A DNA stretch of 64,000 bases from Pomphorhynchus laevis (Eukaryota > Acanthocephala > Palaeacanthocephala > Echinorhynchida > Pomphorhynchidae). Location of the stretch: the NCBI GenBank assembly GCA_012934845.2, contig WNNJ02003224.1, positions 1 to 64,000 on the forward strand. The letters run 5' to 3'. The notes beneath the pieces are model-generated. The model was not told the DNA's origin, searched no databases, and saw only the letters and a list, made by a program, of their open reading frames with translations. The position numbers and the translations under genes were made by a program. Position 1 is the first letter of the stretch; every line of letters begins with the position of its first letter. Shown here in pieces: positions 53,650 through 62,645 of the stretch.

Positions 53650-56534
53650 CATATAAGTGCCTAGCTGATTTTGGATCTGAAGTGTGTCGGATTGCTAGAG
53701 ATGATATTATTACTCGCACTGGTGTGAATAAAAGTCATAGTATATTTTATTGTAATGTTCGGAGCTTGTTACAGAAAGTCGATGAGCTAAAGTTTAGGAT
53801 CGAGTCTGTTAATCCAATTATAGTTGGTATTACAGAATCTTGGCTTAATTGTGATGTATCCGATGCTGAGGTATCCATCCCAGGCTATTCTTTGTTCCGT
53901 AGTGATCGGATTAGGGGTAGGGGTGGTGGCGTAGCTCTCTTTATGAGAGACGAAGTTAAGGTGCGCGTTTTGAGTAAGTCGTCTATTGATAGAGTTGAGA
54001 GTTTGTGGTGTCAGGTGAAGTTTGATAACAGCTCACCCATCATACTGGGTCTTGTGTATCGTGCTCCTAAGGCAATATCTAAGAAACTCATTGAAGAGAT
54101 AGAGTTGTATACGCGAGGAGATTGTGATACTGTGATAATTGGGGATCTGAATATGCCAGATGTTGAATGGACTTCGAATACGGTTCTTCCTACTTGTGAT
54201 AGTGAATCTTGTGACCTTATGGAGTGTTTTGCTTATTGTGGTCTTGCTCAATTTGTTGATGTACATACTCGCTTTTCAAGTTGTAGTTCTTCCCTTCTTG
54301 ATCTTTGCCTATCGACAAACAGTCAATTAATCAGTAGTATCCAATATGATTCTCCTGTTGGTTTGTCTGATCACTGTGTAGTTAAAGTTTTGCTAAATAT
54401 ACAAATGAGGGTGTTTCATCATGCTCGGTACAAACGTCAGATTAATGTTTTTCAGGCGAACTATGATGTTATTACATCAAAGCTGCATAGAGTAAGTTGG
54501 CCTGATCCGGCTGTTGTCGGAGTTGACGAGGCCTGGGATCATTTTCGCGTGACGCTTTATTCTCTAATGGTAAAATTCTCACCTTTGAAGTCTAAGACTA
54601 GTCGGAAAAGCGCTCGTTGGTTTGATACTGAGCTGGCTACTGCGATGAAGGCTCGTGACTTCAGTTTCAAATGCTTTAAGGGTGGGTTTTGTGAATATGG
54701 TGTTTATAAGCAGGCGAGAAATTTCTTCAATTCTTTAAAGCGACATAAGCGCTATTTATTTGAAAATGGTCTAGCTCATAGTTGTAGACATGATCCCAAA
54801 GCTCTCTTTCTATATGTGAATAGTAGTAGGAACGCTAATAAAACAATTGGCCAATATTTTGATAGCGTTATTGAAGACGACCTTGCTGAGATGTTCTCAA
54901 GGCATTTTTACTTGTACAAAGAGACTACAAACGAGTATTCTGAACCTATCCAGAACAGTGAGACGATAAGAGGTGCTAGTGTTTCATATCCTAGTTTAGA
55001 CATAGCTAATTTGATAACTCCTGAGAAAGTTTTAGCTGAACTGCATCGTCTTAAAGAGACAAACTCCAAAGGTGCTGATTTGTTACCTTCGATATATCTT
55101 CGTCGAATAGCAGACTCAATATATACACCACTTTGTAACATATTTCGACAATCTATTATTGATACGAATCTTCCAAAAGAGTGGAAACAATCGATCATTC
55201 ACCCCATCTTCAAAAAGGGTGATAGATCTTCAGTAGACAATTATAGACCAGTAAGTATTACTTGCTTATGTTGTAGAATGTTAGAGCGAATTATACATGG
55301 TTATATGGTCAAGTTTTATAGTGAGAATAATGTAATAGCTTCTGAGCAACATGGTTTCCGTAAGGGTTATTCGACAGTTACTAATCTACTCGTAGCCTAT
55401 CTTGATTGGTCAGCTAATAAAGCCGTATCAATTGCTACTGACATCATATTCTTCGATTTCTCTAAGGCATTTGTCAGAGTAGACCATAGATTCCTCCTAA
55501 ATAAACTAGAGAAAAGTGGCATTCCATTTTTGCTTGTTAGATGGATTGAATCGTTTTTAAGCAATCGTAGTTATTGTGTGCATGTAGATAATTTTTACTC
55601 TTCTTCGCGGCCATGTAATATAGGGGTGCCTCAAGGTTCAGTATTGGGTCCATTGTTATTTAGTGTCTACATCAACGATATCCCGGAATTTATTGATTCT
55701 CGGATGCTTTTATATGCAGACGATTTGAAAATCTGGCGGGCAATTCGTTCACCCAATGATATAGTTAAACTGCAACGGGATATCGATGAAGTCGAAAATT
55801 GGGCTCTGCTCAATAGGTTGATTGTAAATATATCAAAATGCAAACATTTACGTGTTCGTGGCGGAAATGCTCAATCTTTAGTTAATTATAGCTTTCAAAG
55901 CAGTGATATAGAACGAGTGAGCAAATATAAGGACTTGGGAGTGTGGATAAACAGTGATTTGAGTACCGTCACACATACTGAACATGCTTGTTCAAATGCG
56001 TTGGGGATAATCGGTCAACTTCGACGCACTTTCATTGCACTCAATCAATTTGCCCTACGTCCGCTAATCTTTGCTCATGTGTTGAGCCGTCTTCTATATG
56101 CTGCGCCGTGTGTGTATCCCCAAAATTCAAAAGAACATATTAGTTCAGAGAGGGTACTTCATAGAGCTACCAAGCTAGCACCGCAACTGAAATTTTTGTC
56201 GTACCCTGATCGATTAAAAGCACTTAGACTTGAGACTGTCACGTGGACCCGCCGGTACATCGATATGAGTATGGTCTGGCAAATTCTTAATGATTTGGAT
56301 CATCCACTTCGAGATTGTCTTCATTTGCGCTCATCCAATATCCTCCGAGGCCATGGTTTAACCCTGCGACGTGAAAGGATAAGAAAATCACGAGCTGTCC
56401 AATTTGATCGGCGAGTTGTATCTCTGTGGAATAGGCTTGGAGAGTCAACAGTGTGCAGTAGCAATATCAACGAATTCAAAAAGAAATTACGGATGGAGGA
56501 TGCCATGGGGAAAGCTGCTTTTCCGTATTTGTGA
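53544..56534 (+). CDS. CR1-A ORF2: APE endonuclease-reverse transcriptase, intact
   Basis: 996 codons without a break. The endonuclease comprises N71 (FYCNVRSLL), E98 (ITESW), D201/N203 (GDLNMPDVEW), D253 (SLLDLCL) and S275-D276-H277. The connector has ARWFDTEL (about 357-364). The RT comprises EWKQSIIHPIFKKGD (547 on), DNYRPVSITCLCCRMLERI, HGFRKGYSTVTNL, motif A FFDFSKAF with D638, motif B GVPQGSVLGP (694-703) and motif C YADD (724-727). A C-terminal domain of about 200 residues has YPDRLKALRLE and WNRLGES. The second residue after FSKAF is V where D is usual (FSKAFVRVDH), but the catalytic D638 is present. It nicks target DNA and reverse-transcribes LINE RNA. The true start may lie downstream of the first ATG, since the first 50 residues overlap ORF1. 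Confidence 0.93.
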   Translation: MCAKFSSSEATHSNQLVPTRCIASRECGGFWQGLIAYKCLADFGSEVCRIARDDIITRTGVNKSHSIFYCNVRSLLQKVDELKFRIESVNPIIVGITESWLNCDVSDAEVSIPGYSLFRSDRIRGRGGGVALFMRDEVKVRVLSKSSIDRVESLWCQVKFDNSSPIILGLVYRAPKAISKKLIEEIELYTRGDCDTVIIGDLNMPDVEWTSNTVLPTCDSESCDLMECFAYCGLAQFVDVHTRFSSCSSSLLDLCLSTNSQLISSIQYDSPVGLSDHCVVKVLLNIQMRVFHHARYKRQINVFQANYDVITSKLHRVSWPDPAVVGVDEAWDHFRVTLYSLMVKFSPLKSKTSRKSARWFDTELATAMKARDFSFKCFKGGFCEYGVYKQARNFFNSLKRHKRYLFENGLAHSCRHDPKALFLYVNSSRNANKTIGQYFDSVIEDDLAEMFSRHFYLYKETTNEYSEPIQNSETIRGASVSYPSLDIANLITPEKVLAELHRLKETNSKGADLLPSIYLRRIADSIYTPLCNIFRQSIIDTNLPKEWKQSIIHPIFKKGDRSSVDNYRPVSITCLCCRMLERIIHGYMVKFYSENNVIASEQHGFRKGYSTVTNLLVAYLDWSANKAVSIATDIIFFDFSKAFVRVDHRFLLNKLEKSGIPFLLVRWIESFLSNRSYCVHVDNFYSSSRPCNIGVPQGSVLGPLLFSVYINDIPEFIDSRMLLYADDLKIWRAIRSPNDIVKLQRDIDEVENWALLNRLIVNISKCKHLRVRGGNAQSLVNYSFQSSDIERVSKYKDLGVWINSDLSTVTHTEHACSNALGIIGQLRRTFIALNQFALRPLIFAHVLSRLLYAAPCVYPQNSKEHISSERVLHRATKLAPQLKFLSYPDRLKALRLETVTWTRRYIDMSMVWQILNDLDHPLRDCLHLRSSNILRGHGLTLRRERIRKSRAVQFDRRVVSLWNRLGESTVCSSNINEFKKKLRMEDAMGKAAFPYL

Positions 56535-56673
56535 TACTTTTATTATATTTTCTTTTTTTCTGCAGTGAACCAGCCAATTAAGCCATGCTTTTATGTGCTG
56601 TTGAAACATTAATATTTTTTTTAATTTTAATTGATTTTTTGAAAAAAAAACAAATACAGTTATACTATAAATT
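56535..56673. other. Tail-to-tail junction of two LINEs
   Basis: The 3' UTR of CR1-A copy 2, with an A-run at 56,641-56,649, meets the 3' end of the minus-strand RLE element. The RLE 3' UTR can be only a few tens of bases. Confidence 0.6.
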
Positions 56674-59600
56674 TTAGTTCATTGAGTTTGCAGGTCGATG
56701 TCGAGCAGAACGAGGACCGCGAATACACATCGAAATTGAACGAGCCAACTGAATTCCAATCTTTGACCGTAGTTTTGTCAATTCTTCTGAGTAGGAATGA
56801 TTGTTTTTTATTGCCATCTTCTGTGCAATTCTCTGAATTAATTGTGCAGATGATTTTACTGCTCCACCGAAACATGATAACACGATAGGTGCGAAATTCG
56901 CCCTCTCTATGGCAGTTACTCTCTCTTGATACTTAGCGAATTTACGTGTTTCGTGATATGTAAAAGCAGCCCCAGCGGATTTCGAAAGGTTGGACGGAGC
57001 GAAAACGTTAAAAACGCAAGTATCAAATAAAGTTCGCTCCGAACGACTTCCATAAAAACCACAGCAGGCGATATCCAAACGTGCATCATGAGCGCGAGAT
57101 GTAGATATGCGCTCGAAATGAATACTAGAATTTACTGGCAGTAGTGTTGGCTCTTTTTGCACATTATCACATATTTCTGTCAAGGTTTTAGAAAATATAT
57201 CACGAATTGAATCATGTCTTATCGATGGATGACCTCCGGTGGGACAGGTAAGTGAGTGAGCCAGAGAATTATGTTCACCGCAGGGGCAATGAGAGGGCGC
57301 GTCTAGTGGTAGTCTATGATATCGAGCTGCAAGTGCGTCACGAAATTCTACATTGCTAACTCGAGTCCAACGATCACTCGTAGGATATGTGGAGAGCCAT
57401 GACGAGGCACCTTTGACTTGTAGATGTTCCATAATACGTAACAAATTGTCACCAACATTAGCTACTCGATCTCTAAGCAATGACTTTTGAAGATCAATCT
57501 TTGAAGTGCCTATAAGGGCAATGCGTTTGGATTGTTCAGTCCTTAAGTCCACACCGTATAAGCCATTTAAATAAGGAGTGCATATATCTTTTGAGCTTTT
57601 AAACTCTTCTATCGCAGTAAAACGTGGGTCAGCAATACCTAGACCACCTAGTCTTATCGGAAGGGTAAATAACGGCCATAAATAATCGTCGTCAGGCAAT
57701 TTCAAATTAAAAAGCTTATCAAAACGCTTCTGAATGGTGTCATAGAGATCATCGAAACTACCAATTGAACAGTTTGTGGTTCTTTGCAAGTGAATCCATT
57801 TATGCTGAAGCGATCTGGTCATACTAGTATAGCTTATCTGCAAATCAAGAATACCCACGTCAGCAAGACGATTTACTAATGAGCAATAATTAGAGATCTT
57901 TTGTTCCGTAGTTTTATTTATATAATCATCTGTTCCAATAGGAGCACCGAGTACTAATGTGCCATCGACAACAATGTCGATTCCCGTTTCATTAAAAAGT
58001 TTGCGGGTACTATCTGCATTTTCGGGACTAGTTAGTAGAACGCATTTGTTGCTGTTGACATGAAATCCGAAAGCACGGCCGTAGTCACACAAGAATTTGA
58101 AAGCCTTGTAAATTTGCACAGGTTCGCCGATTAAATTGCCATCATCCGCGTACCAGAATTGGTTGATGTTAGGAAACTCCTCAGTAATGTTTAACAATAA
58201 TGGCAGGGTTGCTACTGCATAAGCTGGCATAGCAAGTACGTCACCTTGCGTAAATCCCTCTTGGGATTTGATGAAACTATCACCAGTTGAAAAATTTGAA
58301 GGGTTATCGTAAAAATTGTGTAGTATAGTAGACATAGAGGGACAAATGCGTGATATATTAGCGAGAGCTGCCTTTCGATTTATTCTGTTAAATGCATTAT
58401 CTGCATCAACAGTGAGAAGAACTGCATCGGGATCTTTTAACAGGCATTCGCGAACTGCGTGCGTGACGCATTCCACTCCAGCTCGTTGACCAGCGCACAT
58501 TTGCAACCGTCCGCAGACTTCTTGAATATCATTGGAAATTATAGAAAGAATGGCTTTCGACATTATTCTCCTACTAACGTCGCCAATACCAATAGGCCTT
58601 ATTCCCGATTTTTTGGATAAGGCTATTAATCTGCTTGAAGCCAATACATTTATAACATTAGTAGGCATAAGCTCAGTAGCTAAAGATTTTGCGAACGTTG
58701 ACAAAACTTTAGTCAATTCAGCAGATTCGTGACCAAACTTAGTTAACATCTGTAGCCATGACTGTGCATCGATGCCGGAGGGACCTGCTCCACCTTTAAC
58801 ACGTTTAGCCATACGAATTATCAATTCACTATCGATTGAATCAAAAATCACAGGGTGAAAATTTGGAACTGTGATTGGGAAAGACCAGTTAACAGCATGA
58901 GGAACTAATGGGCTCGGTACAGGGTGCTTGTCGAGTAATAATTCCCGAACAGTTTTAGAACCAATCACATCCTCTGGTTTAAAAGGAACGCCATCATAAA
59001 AATCGTTGTCTAGAAGATGCATTGCTGTGTTCAGTCTAGAGCTTTCAACCAATGAGACGAATTTTTTGCGCCAATCTCTTGACTTCGAAGGTTGAATTTT
59101 TAAGGCTTTCATATTTTGAAGGGCCGAGGCTTCAGCGTATAATCCAGCATAGTCATTATTGAACCACATGTCCAATCGTCGGGATAAAGTTGATTTCAAT
59201 GATTTGGGAGATTGACGAGAATTACGTTGAAGAATAAGATGTCCAAAGATGATGTACTTAGTAAAAGTTTCCGAATTAGTGAGAGAATCCCTGAATATGC
59301 GTGCAAGTTCTGATATAAATTGTTTGGACTCTGAACATTTTGGAAGTCGAAATAAGTTAGGTTTCCAATGTATGACGATCGAGAATATATCCTGTATAGA
59401 CAATACATCGGACTCTTGACGAGTATTCATTGTGCAATTTATATTTATTTGGTTGTTAAGAGGACAATGCCGATGATCAGAGTTTTCACAATCTGAATTC
59501 GGTTTACTCAATATGGACATAGCAATATTATTGGAAGCTGTTGCGGAGCAATTTACTTCACGATTGGAACAATTCACAGCTGAGCAATTCAAGCATAGGA

Positions 59601-59694
59601 TATTCTGCTTAGCACATCGACATCCTTTACATTTAGCATTCGGGCTGTTGCATGAACAGCATTTCAGAGTTGTCGCAGGCTTGCCCTTGGGCAT
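56674..59694 (-). CDS. RLE-type LINE ORF: RT with restriction-like endonuclease, intact
   Basis: 1006 codons, unbroken. The N-terminus is cysteine-rich (residues 12-49: CCSC, CKGCRC, CLNC, then NCSNREVNC), a CXC-like DNA-binding motif. The RT spans about 295-640: GGAGPSGIDAQSW (301-313), motif A TVDADNAFNRI with D430, motif B GFTQGDVLAMP (480-490) and motif C YADD (515-518). The C-terminal part has a CCHC (C803, C805, H813, C817), then RHDS (826-829) and an RLE core D874-x16-D891 (ARLDIACCG...LFDTCVFN). It ends SMCIRGPRSARHRP. This is the single-ORF plan of R2/R4/NeSL-type LINEs, in which site specificity comes from the N-terminal domain and the RLE. Similar ORFs are known from cnidarian and fish genomes. 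The clade is not settled here. The start ATG is the only one before the cysteine cluster. Confidence 0.88.
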   Translation of the reverse strand: MPKGKPATTLKCCSCNSPNAKCKGCRCAKQNILCLNCSAVNCSNREVNCSATASNNIAMSILSKPNSDCENSDHRHCPLNNQININCTMNTRQESDVLSIQDIFSIVIHWKPNLFRLPKCSESKQFISELARIFRDSLTNSETFTKYIIFGHLILQRNSRQSPKSLKSTLSRRLDMWFNNDYAGLYAEASALQNMKALKIQPSKSRDWRKKFVSLVESSRLNTAMHLLDNDFYDGVPFKPEDVIGSKTVRELLLDKHPVPSPLVPHAVNWSFPITVPNFHPVIFDSIDSELIIRMAKRVKGGAGPSGIDAQSWLQMLTKFGHESAELTKVLSTFAKSLATELMPTNVINVLASSRLIALSKKSGIRPIGIGDVSRRIMSKAILSIISNDIQEVCGRLQMCAGQRAGVECVTHAVRECLLKDPDAVLLTVDADNAFNRINRKAALANISRICPSMSTILHNFYDNPSNFSTGDSFIKSQEGFTQGDVLAMPAYAVATLPLLLNITEEFPNINQFWYADDGNLIGEPVQIYKAFKFLCDYGRAFGFHVNSNKCVLLTSPENADSTRKLFNETGIDIVVDGTLVLGAPIGTDDYINKTTEQKISNYCSLVNRLADVGILDLQISYTSMTRSLQHKWIHLQRTTNCSIGSFDDLYDTIQKRFDKLFNLKLPDDDYLWPLFTLPIRLGGLGIADPRFTAIEEFKSSKDICTPYLNGLYGVDLRTEQSKRIALIGTSKIDLQKSLLRDRVANVGDNLLRIMEHLQVKGASSWLSTYPTSDRWTRVSNVEFRDALAARYHRLPLDAPSHCPCGEHNSLAHSLTCPTGGHPSIRHDSIRDIFSKTLTEICDNVQKEPTLLPVNSSIHFERISTSRAHDARLDIACCGFYGSRSERTLFDTCVFNVFAPSNLSKSAGAAFTYHETRKFAKYQERVTAIERANFAPIVLSCFGGAVKSSAQLIQRIAQKMAIKNNHSYSEELTKLRSKIGIQLARSISMCIRGPRSARHRPANSMN

Positions 59695-61139
59695 TTATTT
59701 TGTTTAAGAACATAATTGAATTGCACCAAACGTTTGGGACGAGTAGTGGATGTTATTTTATTGTATGTTTATAAGAAACCAAAATTTTTTTAGGTCAAAT
59801 AATAATAATAAAACGATTATGGCTGTCAAACAATGAATGATTTTTTATAAATAAACATAAGAAGACACCTTTAAAAATAATACAAAATTTAAAATCATAA
59901 AAGCCAGCAAACTCTTTTTTGTTCCTATATATATCAAGAGAACAGAAGAAATCAGATTAGCTAATGAAGTCTACGTATTTTATACAATATATAAATTAAA
60001 AAATAAATAATTATAAATAATAAATAACAAATAAATATATAATATTTTATATAGCAGATATTTATAACATATTCGTAACATATATTAATTACATATTATC
60101 TTATTCTAATACAAAGTATATTATTTATTATTAATCCATATACATTTTCCACTTAAGAGTTTAAGTATTTTTCCATTGAAGAGTTAAAGTATTTTTCCGC
60201 TTAAGGGTTTAAGTCTACGTATTTGATACAACATAGAAATAAAAAATAAAGATAAATGATTATATAATATTTTATACCATTTGTATAAAAATATTTTAAT
60301 TTTTAATATTTTATTTGTCAAATTTTTTATTTTTATAAAAAATTAAAATAAAAAATTATAAATAATAAATTACAAATAATTATATAATATTTTATAACAG
60401 ATATTTATATAAACTTAAAATTTAAAATAAAAATTTAAAATAAAAATCATTTTTTAAGAATTGACCAATAATATACGAGGTACAAATAATAAACATAGTT
60501 TTAATATTTCTGACAGAGGTTATATGACCTGGAAAACAATGTCCATATGTCAATAATAACTTGTCAGTAGAACAAATCATATCAAACGACTGAGTCTACG
60601 TATTTTTTACTATACATAAATCAAAAATATAGATAAATAAAATATTATTTAATCAATTATTGCAAGTGTTCAAGAAAAATGGTAAAAAATATATTAATAA
60701 AAATAAATACGAATAAAAGATGAATAAAAATATAAAAATATGTATTTAAAAGATGAATAAAAATTTTCATTAAATTTGATTAACTAATTATTTGCTATCC
60801 ACAAAATTTTTCCTCTTAAGAGTTTAAATTTATTTTTTATAATATTTTGTTGTTTTGTATATTGTAAAATTATAAATAATAAATAATTATAAGATTTTAT
60901 ACAATTAATATTTATTAAACGATAAAATTAAATCTTGCTCTCTTGAAAACATTTTTAAATTTATTCAACTCAAATCCGGCAATCTAATTCACCCAAATAG
61001 TAGAACCCAGATATATTATTCAAAGTGTAAAGACTGTAGTGTTGATTAGACACAATAGAGGAGTTTCGAGATAGCCAGTCTCACAAATTTTTGTAGTCTT
61101 GCTAGATATTGTATATTAATATACTTAACACTTAAAAAG
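59695..61139. other. AT-rich spacer with dispersed-repeat copies
   Basis: Very AT-rich. AGTCTACGTA, the reverse of ACGTAGACT in the AT-rich dispersed repeat, occurs at about 59,971, 60,212 and 60,595. Each is followed by sequence like the repeat, and the clearest reversed copy is 60,207-60,470. A 24-bp unit (TTTTCCACTTAAGAGTTTAAG) is present three times at 60,143-60,214 and once near 60,810. No gene is seen. Confidence 0.55.
60207..60470 (-). repeat. AT-rich dispersed repeat, reversed copy
   Basis: On the minus strand it begins GGTCAATTCTTAAAAAATGA (TCAATTCATAAAAATGAC in copy 1), has the same ATTTTATTTTAAAT-type body, and ends TACGTAGACT. Longer than copy 1 because of extra A/T-rich sequence. 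Confidence 0.5.
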
Positions 61140-62092
61140 AGAAATTTATTTCGAGTGACAAATGCTTACTAACGACGCGCTTACAATCCCACTAAGAATA
61201 AAGAAAATGATCAAACTGATAAAAAATAATCCCACATACCAATTTTGAATAGTATGAACAAGGAAGTCGAGCGAATGTACGGAGGGAGTGAATTCCAAGC
61301 AAGATAAGCAGCAACAGGAAAGGAACGGATGCGGAAATTTGTCGAATAATTTGGAGTGTAAAGGAGAAGGGAATTATATACGATATTATATTTACGATAA
61401 AGAATGGACGAGATTCATCGAGATATAGAATATGTAAGTATGAAGGGGAACTGCGATGAAGTACACAATGGGTCAGATAATCAAACGAAACAGGACACAA
61501 TGGCTAATTGTGGGAAGCCAGGAATTATTAAAAATATGTTCAGATATGTGTTTAAAATGGCGGAAGTGTATCCAACTACAGGAAGTGGATGCAAGATGTC
61601 GATTTGAGAGGAGGATATACAATAGTAAAAGAGAATGTCATCAGCATGTTGTATAACATGAAAATTGTGTGTTTTGGTTATTGAATAGAGATCACTGAGA
61701 AGGGAGAAAAGAACCGGACCTAGACTGAATCTTGAGGAACACAGTGTGCGAGAGAAGACGGTTGATAGACAGAAGAAGCTGAATGAACACTGAAAGAACG
61801 GTCAGATAGATACTATGAAAATAAGGCACAGCGTAGTTAGAGAATCCATTATCAGGACGGAGCAGATAGAGAAGAATATAATGATCATCGATGTCGAATG
61901 CATATGATATGTCGAGGGAGATTATGACGCTACAAAGTTTTTCCTCTCATGATTGTAGAAGATCGATAAAAACTTTGTGACACGCTAGTTCTGTGTAATG
62001 ATTAGAACGAAAGCAGATTAAAACGGGGGATATAAATTCGACGATATAAGATGGGTAGTAATCTGATTTAGCACAAAACGTTCGGAGAGTTT

Positions 62093-62140
62093 TGATGATG
62101 TTGGGAGAATAGTTTTGATGATGTTGGGAGAATAGTCATT
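62093..62140. repeat. 24-bp tandem duplication in LINE
   Basis: GTTTTGATGATGTTGGGAGA with flanks occurs twice in a row. A local duplication inside the decayed N-family ORF2. Confidence 0.85.
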
Positions 62141-62203
62141 GAACGATATGATGACGGAAATGAACTGTCGAGAGAGTGTTTTTTTCAGAAGTGGGCGAAC
62201 GAT

Positions 62204-62300
62204 GGCACATTTCCAGTTTGACGGAAAAGTGCAGCTGTGGATAGAAGAATTAGGCACATTTCCAGTTTGACGGAAAAGTGCAGCTGTGGATAGAAGAATT
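62204..62300. repeat. 49-bp tandem duplication in LINE
   Basis: Two virtually identical copies of a 49-bp unit that begins GGCACATTTCCAGTTTGACG. It duplicates the codons of the SNWKCA block of the RT. Confidence 0.9.
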
Positions 62301-62535
62301 GAACAAAAGCGGAGATAAAGAATAGCAAATAAGCTTAAGTAAGTACATAGGAAAAACGTAGGCAGAAGAAGATTTGTTGGGCAATGAAAGGAAAACTTTT
62401 AAAACTTCGTCAGAAAAAGGAAAGGAGATAGAAGAGTTTAGAAGAGATTATTCTATTAAGTCAGTCGATGATTAGAGAGTTAAATTGATAGATGATAAAG
62501 TATTACCATACTTATATTGAAGATTAGAAGAAAAC

Positions 62536-62645
62536 AAGTTTGGATTGATGTTACTTGAACGTGAGAAAACTAGTTTGGATCGATGTTACTACAACATGAG
62601 AAAACTATTTTGGATCGATGCTACTAGAACGTGAGAAAACAAGTT
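62536..62645. repeat. 35-bp tandem repeat in LINE
   Basis: Three units of AGTTTGGATCGATGTTACTA with following GAGAAAACT, starting at 62,536, 62,571 and 62,606, then a partial one. They lie in the connector region of the decayed N-family ORF2. Confidence 0.9.

Larger units (their letters stand above)
52130..56660 (+). mobile_element. CR1-A LINE copy 2, ORF2 intact
   Basis: ORF1 (two lesions), overlapping intact ORF2, and a 3' UTR of about 120 bases ending in an A-rich run (GAAAAAAAAACAAATAC). It meets the minus-strand RLE LINE tail to tail at about 56,670. The youngest-looking LINE here together with its neighbour. The 5' limit is approximate. Confidence 0.85.

Noticed and set aside
54033-56506. 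Minus-strand frames over CR1-A ORF2
   Set aside because: Antisense shadows of the intact plus-strand ORF2.
56682-59707. Short plus-strand frames over the RLE element (56,682, 58,532, 59,513)
   Set aside because: Antisense shadows of the 1006-codon minus ORF.
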